A stretch of DNA of 64,000 nt from UBA6168 sp964508135 (GCA_964508135.1 CAZDSU010000002.1:124001-188000), one strand, 5' to 3'; positions 52,317 through 61,530 are shown, counted from the first letter of the stretch. Notes: generated from the letters alone by a model not told the origin. Numbers and translations: made by a program.

Positions 52317-53510
52317 TTAAATCAATACCCGGCTCCTCGAAATTTTGTCCTTGACCACAGGTTTTAAAAGCTCGGCGGCCTGCAAAATCAATGATTCGCT
52401 ACTTGGAAATGGCCTAGGTCGGTTGCCGATTTTCGTTTTCGATTCCTCTGACAGCGCCCGTTTGTCACCGTCGAAAGTGGCGGCGTAGGTTTCAAAAATA
52501 GCATCCACAGCAAGCGGTTCGGTGTGGATTATCTCCCGGTCAATATTGTCGAAAAACTCCAACCTGCCGCCAACATGGGCTTCCTTGTGTTGGTACGATT
52601 CCAAAACTCGGGCTTTGATGAGTACCTTTTTCGGAATCTTGATGTCGTTGCCAGCGCTGTCCTTCCTGACATTGCCCCTGTCGTCAAGCACATACTCCCA
52701 ACCTTCCTCGATGGTCTTGTCGTCAATGTACTCCCGTTCTTTGACGAGGTCAGGTGAAACATCAATTTCCGTCAACCGCAATACGACTGTATAGTCGTAC
52801 TTGTAATTTCCCTCGGGGTTCAGGTGGACGGTACGCCAATCCGTGTTGAGGTCCCGGACACTGATGCGCTTGATTTCCCGCTCAAAATCCCTTGGCAAAA
52901 TCGTGCGGCTGTCGTTCTCCATTTTGAAAAGCACATAGATGGTACCGAGTTCCCTTGCTCGGTTCTTCAGTTTTTCTTCGTCCTTGTACTTTTTGTAATA
53001 TCGCTGAATGTCTTCAAAATGCTCACAGGCTTTGCGGGCAGCAGCTTTGTCGCCACGTTCGGCGTCAACGAGGTAGCGCTTACCCTCGGCATAATAAAAA
53101 TCGGCCGCTTTTTGCTTCGACTCCAGTTCTAGGTCTTCGATTTTTACGAATTTGAACTCGGCCTTGTAGCCATCACTGGCATAAAGCGGGAGCAGCGGTT
53201 CTATCAATTGCTGGCGGAGCAGGATTCGGCGATGGATGCGGTTGATTTCCACCCAGTTTTCGTCTCGGTTCTCCTTTTCAAGCACCTTGATTTCCCGCAT
53301 GTCCACGTTTGTGGCCCGAGCAAAGGCTTCCTCCAGCACCTTCACATGCTTCACTTTTTTCTTCTTTTTCCCTGACAATTTTTTGACGCTGGCAGAGACG
53401 GCGCTTTCGTACTCGCCTCGCTCAAGCAATTTTGCAGGACGTGAACAAGCACTCAAGACCAGTAATACGGAGAACAAAAACAGGATGGATTTTAATGATG
53501 TCGTTAACAT
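52317..53510 (-). CDS. Conserved lipoprotein of unknown function
   Basis: 397 residues with a lipoprotein signal (SILFLFSVLLVLSAC, Cys22). A basic region follows (KKLSGKKKKKVKHVK). A helical part comes next with TPR-like character (FARATNVDMREIKVL, YYAEGKRYLVDAERGDKAAA). A C-terminal beta-rich part has YDYTVVLRLTEIDVSPDLVK and FDNIDREIIHTEPLAVDAIF. I do not recognise a named family. The features suggest an outer-membrane- or periplasm-facing lipoprotein of the type common in Bacteroidota. It is monocistronic as far as seen, ending at the long bidirectional hairpin. Confidence 0.65.
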   Translation of the reverse strand: MLTTSLKSILFLFSVLLVLSACSRPAKLLERGEYESAVSASVKKLSGKKKKKVKHVKVLEEAFARATNVDMREIKVLEKENRDENWVEINRIHRRILLRQQLIEPLLPLYASDGYKAEFKFVKIEDLELESKQKAADFYYAEGKRYLVDAERGDKAAARKACEHFEDIQRYYKKYKDEEKLKNRARELGTIYVLFKMENDSRTILPRDFEREIKRISVRDLNTDWRTVHLNPEGNYKYDYTVVLRLTEIDVSPDLVKEREYIDDKTIEEGWEYVLDDRGNVRKDSAGNDIKIPKKVLIKARVLESYQHKEAHVGGRLEFFDNIDREIIHTEPLAVDAIFETYAATFDGDKRALSEESKTKIGNRPRPFPSSESLILQAAELLKPVVKDKISRSRVLI

Positions 53511-53686
53511 GGCCTAATCGTTTTGATGGAATAATCTGGATTCTTTCAAGCAAGGTAGTGGGGCATTCCCCCAACGCATTCTAATATAACGTTAAAAAAA
53601 AGGGCTTGGCCGTTAAGAAATTTTAATGCCTGTCGGCAATAGTTAAAAGCCGTTATTTCAGCGATTCGGTGTAACAAAATTGAAGA

Positions 53687-53790
53687 CGTGTTGGCGGGTT
53701 GGCATGTTGGCGTGTTGGCTGGCCCATTGGGTTGCAGCAGTTTTTAACCAAAACGCCAAAACGCCAACGACCCAATCACCCAACTACCCG
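53687..53790. repeat. Stutter repeat (GTGTTGGCG phrase with inverted copies)
   Basis: Five near-copies of TGTTGGCGGGT / TGTTGGC on one side are mirrored by CCAAAACGCCAAAACGCCAAC and CCCAATCACCCAAC. The array can fold on itself and overlaps the stop codon of pepT. Confidence 0.7.
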
Positions 53791-55031
53791 TTCTCTTCCC
53801 AAATCATCGCCAAATGCACAATGGTTCGCACCGCCGCTTCCATGTCCTGCACGGAAACCCATTCGAGTTTGGAGTGAAAGGCATGTTCACCTGCAAAGAT
53901 GTTCGGGCAGGGCAGCCCCATGTACGACAGCCTCGACCCGTCCGTCCCGCCACGGATACTCGACCGATCGGGCTTGAGGCCTGCCCTTCGGATGGCCTCG
54001 ATGGCATTGTTCGTCACTTCTGGGTGCTTGTCAAGCACTTTTTTCATGTTGCGGTACTGTTCGGTGACCTTGAACTCAGCAGTTGAATTTGGGTATTTCT
54101 TCAGCACCTTGTTCATGATTTTGCGGAGCACCTCCTCATGTTCGGCCAGTTTTTCGTCCGTGAAATCCCGAATGATAAACTTGACGGTGGCTTTTTCGAC
54201 CATGCCTTCCATCACTACTGGATGCACGAAGCCCTCTTTGCCTTCGGTACTTTCGGGGGAGAGGCCGTCTTTGGGCAATGAGGCTACGATTTCACTGGCA
54301 ATCTTGATGGCACTTTCCATTTTGCCCTTGGCAAATCCAGGGTGTGCGCTCACGCCGTGAATGGTGATGAGCACGCCGTCCGCAGAAAAGGTTTCGTCTT
54401 CAATCGAACCCGCTTTTTCACCATCAATCGTGTACCCGAACTTGGCACCGAGTTTTTTCATATTCAGCTTGTCCACTCCCCGGCCTATTTCTTCATCTGG
54501 CGTAAACAGGATTTTAATTTCGCCATGCTTCACTTCGGGGTGGGTCATCAGGAAGTTGGTGGCATCCATGATTTCGGCCAGGCCCGCCTTGTTGTCGGCA
54601 CCGAGCAGGGTAGTGCCACTGGCGGTCACAATGTCGTTGCCAATTTGATCGGTGAGGTGCGGGTGGTCTTTTGGGCGTAGCACCTGTGTCGGGTCGTCGG
54701 GCAGCACGATGTCCCCACCTTTATACTTATGGTGAACGATAGCCTTCACGTTCTCCCCACTGCAATCCGGAGAGGTATCCATGTGCGAGCAGAGGCAGAT
54801 GACGGGCACATTTTTGCTAGTATTGGATGGAATGGTACCATAGACGTAGCCGTATTTATTGAGCTTGGCATCGGTGATGCCGATGGCCCTAAGTTCCTTG
54901 ACCAAGATTTTTGCAAGATTTTTTTGCTTCTCGGTGGACGGGATGGTTTTTGATTCCGGGTCGGATTGAGTGTCAATTTTCACATAGCGAAGGAAGCGAT
55001 CAAGTACGGTGTGTTCGATTTTTAAGGACAT
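53784..55031 (-). CDS. pepT: Peptidase T (tripeptide aminopeptidase)
   Basis: 415 residues, close to E. coli PepT (408). It is an M20-family cocatalytic zinc peptidase: CLCSHMDTSPD carries the first metal His83 and the catalytic Asp85, TTLLGADNKAGLAEI the bridging Asp, and FTPDEEIGRGVDKL the base Glu. The dimerisation-domain motif ITIHGVSAHPGFAKGKM and RGGTDGSRLSYMGLPCPNIF are also typical. It removes N-terminal residues from tripeptides in the cytoplasm. There is no signal peptide. No partner gene is adjacent. Confidence 0.96.
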   Translation of the reverse strand: MSLKIEHTVLDRFLRYVKIDTQSDPESKTIPSTEKQKNLAKILVKELRAIGITDAKLNKYGYVYGTIPSNTSKNVPVICLCSHMDTSPDCSGENVKAIVHHKYKGGDIVLPDDPTQVLRPKDHPHLTDQIGNDIVTASGTTLLGADNKAGLAEIMDATNFLMTHPEVKHGEIKILFTPDEEIGRGVDKLNMKKLGAKFGYTIDGEKAGSIEDETFSADGVLITIHGVSAHPGFAKGKMESAIKIASEIVASLPKDGLSPESTEGKEGFVHPVVMEGMVEKATVKFIIRDFTDEKLAEHEEVLRKIMNKVLKKYPNSTAEFKVTEQYRNMKKVLDKHPEVTNNAIEAIRRAGLKPDRSSIRGGTDGSRLSYMGLPCPNIFAGEHAFHSKLEWVSVQDMEAAVRTIVHLAMIWEENG

Positions 55032-55453
55032 GGTATTTATTTAAGTATTGATAATCAATGAGTTGTGGATTTACTGCTTGTAAATTCGGCACAAAATAAG
55101 GACTTGGCGAGACTATTTACCGTGACAAAAAACAGCTTTTTTCTTGTTGACCACTAGTAAATGCCATTTCTTTGCGTCGTCCTTAACAAAATATTAATCT
55201 ATTATCAGGCATCATTCCTACCATTCTGCACGTTTTCGGGGCGAAAATTAAACGTGCCACAAAATTTTCACACAAAAAAAATGAACAAAACACAATTGTG
55301 ACCTCTTTACTTAGTATCAATCAAAAGGTAAATCTAGTTTGAACAGGTTCAAAAATTTGACAAAAGGAATCACTCGCAAAAATCCCAAAAGTCAGGCTCA
55401 AGAAACTTTCAAACTCTTAAACCATAATCACTTAACTAAATTTCTATTTCAAC
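55032..55453. other. AT-rich intergenic stretch between divergent genes
   Basis: 421 bases holding the promoters of pepT and the lipoprotein at 55454. TAGTTTG at 55335-55341 is a weak -7 candidate for the latter. No repeat or RNA is recognised. Confidence 0.4.
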
Positions 55454-56374
55454 ATGAAAAAATTTCTTTGGATTTTCTCTAGCGCATTGCTGCTTTCTGT
55501 TGCATTTTTGTCCACCGGTTGCGGTGAAGACGATGTAACTACCGACCTATCCCCTATAATTTCTATCACCGACGGTCCTACACCTCAAACTGTTGTCTCA
55601 GGCGTTGGTACTACGGTGACGGTTTCCGTTGAAGCTACAAAAGGCACAAAAGCACTCAAAACTCTAACTGTTTATGAAGGTGACACTAAACTTTCTCTCA
55701 ATGAAGTTACGCTTGATGGCAACCCACTGTTTATCACTACGCCAACTGATGTAATGACTTGGGATATTGGTATCGAAGTACTGGCTGATGCAGGCAAAGC
55801 AACCTACAGAATAGTAATTGAAGACGAAGGTGGCCTAACCGACGAAGCCACTTTCGAAATAACCGTTGAAGAAGCCATCGAAGAAACTATCGAAGGCGTG
55901 AACATCAATCTTTGGAACCAAGCTGGCCCTGCTGGCAAAGGTGCCATTGACCTTGACAATGGTGCGAGCACAGGCACGAGCGACGTAGCAGCTGAACTCC
56001 GTGACATGGGTATTGACTCATTGGCCGGCTCTGGTGACAACTGGAGGCGTCGTATCGGTGGCATCAATGGCACGGAAGTACGTTACGTTGGAAACACCAG
56101 CGCCAGTGCTGACTTTGGTGCGGTTGTATCCAAAGAAGCTATCGTTGCACTTTTCGATGGTGGCGATGACCTGATTACTGCCAACACCATCTCTACTGGT
56201 AATATTGATGTGTGGGGCACCTTCAAAGTGAGCGACGTTGTCACGCAAGGCGATGTCTTCGCTGTTTACAAAAGCTCATCCAGCACCTACTACCTCGTAG
56301 TTGTCAACAGCGTTACCGAAACTACGTCGCTTGGTGACAACGAGGACCGTTACAACGTGTCCATCAAGTATTGA
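55454..56374 (+). CDS. Secreted lipoprotein of unknown function with Ig-like domain
   Basis: 306 residues with a lipoprotein signal (MKKFLWIFSSALLLSVAFLSTGC, Cys23) followed by acidic residues (GEDD). A beta-sandwich-like region of about 35-145 has paired strands (TTVTVSVEATKGTKALKTL and TYRIVIEDEGGLTDEATF). A second domain has NLWNQAGPAGKGAIDLDNG and ends YNVSIKY. I recognise no named family for the second domain. Very low in Cys and Lys-poor at the end, it looks like an outer-surface lipoprotein of Bacteroidota. A strong terminator follows, so the gene is its own unit. Confidence 0.65.
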   Translation: MKKFLWIFSSALLLSVAFLSTGCGEDDVTTDLSPIISITDGPTPQTVVSGVGTTVTVSVEATKGTKALKTLTVYEGDTKLSLNEVTLDGNPLFITTPTDVMTWDIGIEVLADAGKATYRIVIEDEGGLTDEATFEITVEEAIEETIEGVNINLWNQAGPAGKGAIDLDNGASTGTSDVAAELRDMGIDSLAGSGDNWRRRIGGINGTEVRYVGNTSASADFGAVVSKEAIVALFDGGDDLITANTISTGNIDVWGTFKVSDVVTQGDVFAVYKSSSSTYYLVVVNSVTETTSLGDNEDRYNVSIKY

Positions 56375-56398
56375 TTTTCATCAATAGCATGACACTTA

Positions 56399-56435
56399 AA
56401 AGCGCCCGGCATGAATTTGCCGGGCGCTTTGCCGT
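56399..56435 (+). terminator. Rho-independent terminator after the lipoprotein gene
   Basis: A perfect 12-bp stem (AAAGCGCCCGGC / GCCGGGCGCTTT) with an 8-base loop lies 24 bases after the stop. Confidence 0.8.
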
Positions 56436-56545
56436 TTTTAACAAGCCGTTAACACTTGTTGAATACCTGTTGTACAAAGCTGGGCATGAGTTTGGCTTAA
56501 ATTTGCAGGGCGAAATGGAGGAATAATTTCTTTCTGAAAATTCCC

Positions 56546-56553
56546 TAATTTTG
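56546..56553 (+). promoter_or_regulatory. Possible -7 promoter element of the DUF1573 gene
   Basis: TAATTTTG matches TAnnTTTG, 55 bases before the ATG at 56609. A fitting -33 TTTG is not clear. Confidence 0.35.
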
Positions 56554-56608
56554 CACCGCTGATTTCAATCGCAACAAAAAAATTTCTCATCACAAAAAAA
56601 TTAAGAAG

Positions 56609-57184
56609 ATGTTGAAGCAAATCAAAATTGGTTTTCTCACGATGATGACTGTAGCTGCACTTGCAAGCTGCAAAAATGACGCTGCTGACACTGCTGCTGC
56701 TACCACAGCTACCGATGCTGCCGCACAGCCTGGTGCTGTTACGGATGCTTCTGCTGTAAACGTAGTTCCCACTACAGACCCAACAGCAGCACCGGGCGAG
56801 CCTGCTGCTCCCACTGGCCCAACTACGGTCATGAGCTTCACGGAGACCGAGTTCAATTTCGGCAAAGTAAAAGCTGGCGAGCAGGTTATGCACGAGTACA
56901 CTTTCAAGAATACTGGCAAAGAGCCGCTGGTAATCAGCAACGCAAAGGGCAGCTGTGGTTGCACCGTGCCTGAGTGGCCAAAAGAGCCGATTGCCCCAGG
57001 TGCTTCCGGTAAGATTAAGGTTGCTTTTGACAGCAAAGGCAAGAGTGGCCCGCAAACCAAGCAGGTTACCATCACTGCCAACACAGACCCGGTTCAGTCT
57101 ATCATCTATATCAAAGGTGACGTAATCGGTGACCCAGCAACTGCTGCTCCAGCTGCTGGTGGCACTGCTCCACAGAAGCAATAA
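56609..57184 (+). CDS. DUF1573 domain lipoprotein
   Basis: 191 residues. A lipoprotein signal (MLKQIKIGFLTMMTVAALASC, Cys21) is followed by a low-complexity Ala/Thr/Pro linker of about 50 residues. The DUF1573 (HYDIN/ASH-like Ig) domain covers about 72-170: FTETEFNFGKVKAGEQVMHE, FKNTGKEPLVISNAKGSCGC and APGASGKIKVAFDSKGKSG. A second Ala/Gly-rich tail ends the protein. The CGC motif after KGS is a hallmark of the family. Function is unknown; such proteins are periplasmic or surface-exposed in Bacteroidota and often abundant. Codon use is strongly biased to GCT for Ala, which hints at high expression. Confidence 0.88.
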   Translation: MLKQIKIGFLTMMTVAALASCKNDAADTAAATTATDAAAQPGAVTDASAVNVVPTTDPTAAPGEPAAPTGPTTVMSFTETEFNFGKVKAGEQVMHEYTFKNTGKEPLVISNAKGSCGCTVPEWPKEPIAPGASGKIKVAFDSKGKSGPQTKQVTITANTDPVQSIIYIKGDVIGDPATAAPAAGGTAPQKQ

Positions 57185-57205
57185 TCTGATTCAAAAAGAA
57201 ACACC

Positions 57206-57242
57206 AAGCCTGCACAGCCAACCGCCGTGCAGGCTTTTTTTT
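57206..57242 (+). terminator. Rho-independent terminator after the DUF1573 gene
   Basis: A 10-bp stem (AAGCCTGCAC / GTGCAGGCTT) is followed by a long T-run, 21 bases after the stop. Confidence 0.85.
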
Positions 57243-57309
57243 GGCTTATCGGCAACCCATTCCGCCCGATTTTGTTTTTTTGCTAACCTTGTGGGCAAAA
57301 TTTCTTGTT

Positions 57310-58173
57310 TTGAAAAAATACCTTTCCCTCATCAAGTTCAGCCATACCATTTTTGCGATGCCTTTTGCACTGTTGGGCTTTGTCTTGGGCACTCAGGCTG
57401 TTGCCTCGAATCTAAGTTGGAGGCTGCTTTTCTTGGTGGTGCTCTGCATGGTCTTTGCACGAAGTGCAGCCATGGCTTTCAACCGTTACCTCGACCGGGA
57501 AATTGACTCAAAAAACCCAAGGACTGCCGTCCGGGAAATTCCCGCTGGGGTGATTTCTCCAAGAGCTGCCCTCGCTTTTACGATAATCAGCGCTGGTTCA
57601 TTTGTGGCCACTACCTGGTTTCTAAACTTTAATTGTTTTATGCTGAGTTGGGTGGCGCTGACCGTGGTGTTGGGCTACAGCTACACCAAGCGCTTCACGC
57701 CGTTGTGCCATTTCGTGCTGGGATTGGGCTTGGCACTTGCACCCATCGGCGGTTACTTGGCGGTGACCGGATACTTCGAAGTACAACCGATTTTGTACTC
57801 CTTCGCCGTTTTTCATTGGGTGTCCGGGTTCGATATTATTTACGCCTTGCAAGATGAATCGTTTGACCGGGAGCACAAACTCAAGTCAGTACCTGCTTAT
57901 TTGGGGAAAGTAAAAGCGCTTCGGTTGGCGAAAATACTGCACCTGATTTGCTCGGTGGTCATCGTTTTCGCAACATGGCAGATGGCACAGGCAAATGAAC
58001 AGCTTGGTTGGTTGAGCTTTTTTGCGGATGCATTTTTTTGCGCCTTGCTTTTTTATCAGCATACGCTGGTGAAACCAGACGACTTGCGCAAAGTCAACCT
58101 TGCCTTTTTTACGACAAACGGCGTAGCGAGCCTGATTTTCTGCGGGACGGTTATCCTTGATTTTTATGCTTGA
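57310..58173 (+). CDS. UbiA-family prenyltransferase (4-hydroxybenzoate octaprenyltransferase-like)
   Basis: 287 residues read from a TTG codon at 57310, giving (M)KKYLSLIKFSHTIFAMPFAL, the typical opening of UbiA-like proteins. The open frame upstream overlaps the preceding terminator and looks non-coding, and the next ATG would cut off the first helix. The two Asp-rich motifs are NRYLDREIDSKNPRT (about 55-69) and YALQDESFDREHKLKSVP (about 178-195). Eight to nine membrane helices are visible. It transfers a polyprenyl chain to an aromatic acceptor, probably in quinone synthesis. As Bacteroidota mostly make menaquinone, the acceptor is uncertain. It is convergent with the TamL gene. Confidence 0.85.
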   Translation: MKKYLSLIKFSHTIFAMPFALLGFVLGTQAVASNLSWRLLFLVVLCMVFARSAAMAFNRYLDREIDSKNPRTAVREIPAGVISPRAALAFTIISAGSFVATTWFLNFNCFMLSWVALTVVLGYSYTKRFTPLCHFVLGLGLALAPIGGYLAVTGYFEVQPILYSFAVFHWVSGFDIIYALQDESFDREHKLKSVPAYLGKVKALRLAKILHLICSVVIVFATWQMAQANEQLGWLSFFADAFFCALLFYQHTLVKPDDLRKVNLAFFTTNGVASLIFCGTVILDFYA

Positions 58174-58203
58174 TTTTCTTCGGAAAAATGGTCGTGGAAA
58201 ATA

Positions 58204-60684
58204 TCAAAACGGGTAGCCAATCGCCAACTGGTACCTGATGTTGTTGTTGAATTTGCGAAAAATATCCCCAAACTTGTTGATTTCCCAGAGCTTTGGGTCA
58301 ACGAAGTAGGTGTTTCCCCTTTTCTCATCTGGATAATTATTTCGGATAGGAGTGCCAAAGTCGAGGCGGAACACAAAGTACGTGAAATCAATGCGAGTAC
58401 CAAAACCGGTGGATAGGCCCATTTCACGCAGGAACATATCCTCAGTTATTATGCCTTTTTCGTCGGTTTTACGATCGAGGGTGAACCGTGAACCTGGCCT
58501 TGATGCGTCAAAATCTTTCGTCCAAATGTTTCCACCATCAAAAAACAATGCCCCGTACAGGTTGAACAAGCCGAAAGGCCTGGTCAACAAAAACCTATAT
58601 TCTAGGTTGAATTCCAGTTTCATATCGCCTGCTTGGTAGAAGAGGTTGCGATTGCTGGCGCTGCTGGTGGTAGGGTCTTTGTAGAGGCCCGGCCCAAGCT
58701 CCCGGGTGTACCAGCCTCGGATGCCGTAGGGACCGCCCACGTAAAACTGTTTGACGTAGGGAATGGAATTCGACTTGTAGTAGGGAAGTGCCATGCCCGC
58801 ATTCAACCTCGCTATCAAGCTTCGGTCGGCACCGAACTGCCAGTAATGCCTACCATCCAGCTCCAATTTGGCGTAGTGCGAAAAATCCACGCCGCCCACC
58901 TTGAACCCTTTGGAATTTCCAGAAACCCCGCCGTAGATGGCATTGGCCGTCATCACTTCCATGCCCGATAAGTCGAAATAACCCCGAAAATACCATGAAG
59001 CGCCCGATGGCTTTGGAGGGCTTGTGTAAATAAAATTGATGTCACGGAACAAAAGCCCGGTAATCAGCTGCTTGTCAAAGCTGGTGCGCAGGGCGGGGTT
59101 TCCGTCAAGCAGCGCTTCAAAAGCAGACCCTCCCACAATTTCTGGTAGCACCAAATCAACCCCAAAATGGTTGATGGACACCCGGTGGTTCATGGAAACT
59201 GGAACGTCGTAGCCATAGGACAGGTTGACGAATTGCAGCTTGTAGTTGCCCAGTAAATTCAGCAGGTTGTAGCCTGCGGATGCCCTGCTCGTAGCCTTTT
59301 GCCGAAGGTTTTTGTTGAATTCTGGCCCTGTAATTTTCCATTTTTGCATCCGGCCCCAAATGCCAAAATAGTCGCTGAAACGGGGGAAGTAAAGGTCGTT
59401 TTGCCACCTGAAATCGAGCGAGTTTACTAGGTCCTTCTTCCCACTAAAAAAGCTGAACTCTGCGCCAAAATTCAAGTTGCAAACCAGCAGCTCTGCGCCC
59501 TTCATGAAATTCCTGTTGCGAAGCGAAGGGTTAAAAGATACGCCAATCAGGTTTTTGTTTCCGAGAACTGTCCGCTCCGTGGTGCTGAACCCGCCTTCCC
59601 AGCCAATTTCCCATTTTTTGTTGGCGGTGAGAAAGATGAACATGTTCAAGTTGCCGGGGTGCAGCGTATCGTCCTGAATCCGCAGCGTTGGTGGGCGAAA
59701 CACGCCCAACGCACCAAGTTGCCGGATGGAGTTGTCCAAGGCTTCCTGGTTATAAACCTCGCCTGTGCGGATGAAAATGGAATTGGCGAGCGTGCGGGGC
59801 TTTACCCTAAACTCCTTGCCGCCCGTGCCAAAAAACAAGCCGTCAACCAACGTATCAGGCACGAGGCGGTTGGTGGTGGGGTCATAATCTGGGAAAACGT
59901 AGATATTTCCAACGGTATATTTTACATGGCTTTCCAGCTTCGGCGGGGTCAGCACTTTCATTCGGATGCTGACGGTTTTCCTTACATTGGAACTGTCAAA
60001 ACCCTCCAGTGTGGCGATGTATTGTGGATAAAAATAGGCATAGCCATTATCCCGCAAGTACTTGGTAATCCGAGCAACCTCCTGGTCGTACAGCTTGACA
60101 TCCACGGGGTTGCCTTTCTTGATGAGCGAAGAAGGTGCGATTTTTTGTAAAATCCGCAACACCGCTGTGTCTTTGCATTGAATATCCAGGGAGTCAATCA
60201 CATATCGGCCATCGGGATGTGCGATATAGGTGACGGTAGCCTTTGTGTTCTGCTTGTTGAAATCAACATTGTACGCCACATCGGCGAAGAAATAGCCCCG
60301 GGTTTTTAGGTAGGTTTCCATGGCCACCTCTGTTTCTTGGGCGGAGGTCGAATCGAAATAGACGGGCGGTTCGCCCCGGTTGGCAACCCAGCGTTCAAAA
60401 GCAAGGCCAAATTTTGACTTGTCAAAAGTGTCCTGCGACACAAAATAGTAGTACTGGCGAGGCACACCGAACATCTTCCGGTTCTCCCGTTTGACGTATA
60501 GCCTCGCCAGCTCCGCAGTCATGTTGGACTTGCTCTTTATCTTGCCTTTTGACTCGTCAATTTTGATGACATTCTTGTGGAGGTACTTCTCGCCTTTCGA
60601 TTTATCCAGAAACTGGGTAGTATTGCAGCCGCAAAGCGCTGCCAATAGCAGTAGAGAAATGATATGTTGTACAGAAAGCTTCAT
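58204..60684 (-). CDS. BamA/TamA-family outer-membrane lipoprotein (TamL-like)
   Basis: 826 residues from the ATG at 60684. A lipoprotein signal is present (LSVQHIISLLLLAALCGC, Cys20). POTRA-like domains cover about 80-430 (for example YVIDSLDIQCKDTAVLRIL, then FVLVRTGEVYNQEALDN-like FIRTGEVYNQEALDNSIRQL). An Omp85-type beta-barrel follows, with the conserved region YVKQFYVGGPYGIRGWYTREL, where the xRGW form of the Omp85 loop 6 is seen, and a C-terminal IRYQLAIGYPF. Lipidated TamA homologues in Bacteroidota are called TamL and work with TamB in outer-membrane assembly. No tamB lies next to it here. The upstream extension to 60759 translates a stutter repeat. Confidence 0.88.
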   Translation of the reverse strand: MKLSVQHIISLLLLAALCGCNTTQFLDKSKGEKYLHKNVIKIDESKGKIKSKSNMTAELARLYVKRENRKMFGVPRQYYYFVSQDTFDKSKFGLAFERWVANRGEPPVYFDSTSAQETEVAMETYLKTRGYFFADVAYNVDFNKQNTKATVTYIAHPDGRYVIDSLDIQCKDTAVLRILQKIAPSSLIKKGNPVDVKLYDQEVARITKYLRDNGYAYFYPQYIATLEGFDSSNVRKTVSIRMKVLTPPKLESHVKYTVGNIYVFPDYDPTTNRLVPDTLVDGLFFGTGGKEFRVKPRTLANSIFIRTGEVYNQEALDNSIRQLGALGVFRPPTLRIQDDTLHPGNLNMFIFLTANKKWEIGWEGGFSTTERTVLGNKNLIGVSFNPSLRNRNFMKGAELLVCNLNFGAEFSFFSGKKDLVNSLDFRWQNDLYFPRFSDYFGIWGRMQKWKITGPEFNKNLRQKATSRASAGYNLLNLLGNYKLQFVNLSYGYDVPVSMNHRVSINHFGVDLVLPEIVGGSAFEALLDGNPALRTSFDKQLITGLLFRDINFIYTSPPKPSGASWYFRGYFDLSGMEVMTANAIYGGVSGNSKGFKVGGVDFSHYAKLELDGRHYWQFGADRSLIARLNAGMALPYYKSNSIPYVKQFYVGGPYGIRGWYTRELGPGLYKDPTTSSASNRNLFYQAGDMKLEFNLEYRFLLTRPFGLFNLYGALFFDGGNIWTKDFDASRPGSRFTLDRKTDEKGIITEDMFLREMGLSTGFGTRIDFTYFVFRLDFGTPIRNNYPDEKRGNTYFVDPKLWEINKFGDIFRKFNNNIRYQLAIGYPF

Positions 60685-60720
60685 ATAATTTGAAAACCCC
60701 AACCCAAAAACCTGACAGTT

Positions 60721-60770
60721 GATGTCCCCTCTCAAACCCTCAAACTCACAAACCCTCAAACCCCCATCCG
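60721..60770. repeat. Stutter repeat (CCCTCAAAC phrase)
   Basis: Four near-copies of CCCTCAAACTC(A) lie between divergent genes. It is the reverse complement of the GAGGGTTTGAG phrase at 34366-34405. Confidence 0.65.
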
Positions 60771-60774
60771 CTAC

Positions 60775-61530
60775 ATGAAATTATCCATCAACCAGTTAAA
60801 GAACTTTAAATCTTTGCACGACCGGAAGTACCGCCAAAAGTATCACAATTTCATCGTGGAAGGTGCGAAATTGGCCAACGAAGTGTTGCGTTCGGGAACC
60901 CATCAGGTCGAAATGGTGGCGGCAACAACCGATTGGCTGGAAACGAACAAGGCTTTGCTCCGCAATGTGGAATCCATCATCCCCGTTGCCGAAGGCGAGC
61001 TAAAAAAAATCTCGCTGCTCACCACGCCCAACCAGGTTTTCTTGGTGGTGAAGCAGCCCGACCTTGCTTTTGATGAAAAATCGGTGGCCAACGGCCTCTC
61101 CCTTTACCTCGACGACATCCGTGACCCCGGCAACCTCGGCACCATCCTCCGCATCGCCGACTGGTTTGGCATTCCGTGGGTATTCTGCTCGCCGGGCAGT
61201 GTGGAGGCTTACAATCCAAAAGTGGTGCAGGCTGGCATCGGCGCTTTTTCGAGGGTAAAATGTGTGGAAATGGACTTCGACGAACTACTTTCAAAACTGC
61301 CAACCCTGCCCATCTACGGAACAGTATTGGACGGTGATTCAATTTTTGACACCAAAGCAACTGGCCCCGCCATCATAGCGATTGGCAACGAAAGCCGGGG
61401 GCTTTCCGCCGAAATTCAGGCCAAGTTGACCCATCGAATCTCCATCCCGAAAGGCGTCGGCGGCGGAGCTGAGTCGCTCAATGCGGCGGTGGCGACGGGA
61501 ATTGTCTGTGCTTTTTTTGCAAAAAAATAA
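60775..61530 (+). CDS. TrmH/SpoU-family RNA 2'-O-methyltransferase
   Basis: 251 residues. An N-terminal substrate-binding domain (KYRQKYHNFIVEGAKLANEV) precedes the SPOUT knot domain. The three SpoU motifs are DDIRDPGNLGTILRIADWFG, the central AIGNESRGLSAEIQ, and SIPKGVGGGAESLNAAVATGI, with the expected Asn, Glu and Ser/Asn residues. It probably methylates a 2'-hydroxyl of rRNA or tRNA using SAM; which site cannot be told. The N-terminal domain resembles the L30e-like fold of RlmB-type enzymes. The ATG at 60775 follows the stutter repeat directly, so the leader is very short. The downstream membrane gene begins 28 bases later and may be co-transcribed. Confidence 0.92.
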   Translation: MKLSINQLKNFKSLHDRKYRQKYHNFIVEGAKLANEVLRSGTHQVEMVAATTDWLETNKALLRNVESIIPVAEGELKKISLLTTPNQVFLVVKQPDLAFDEKSVANGLSLYLDDIRDPGNLGTILRIADWFGIPWVFCSPGSVEAYNPKVVQAGIGAFSRVKCVEMDFDELLSKLPTLPIYGTVLDGDSIFDTKATGPAIIAIGNESRGLSAEIQAKLTHRISIPKGVGGGAESLNAAVATGIVCAFFAKK

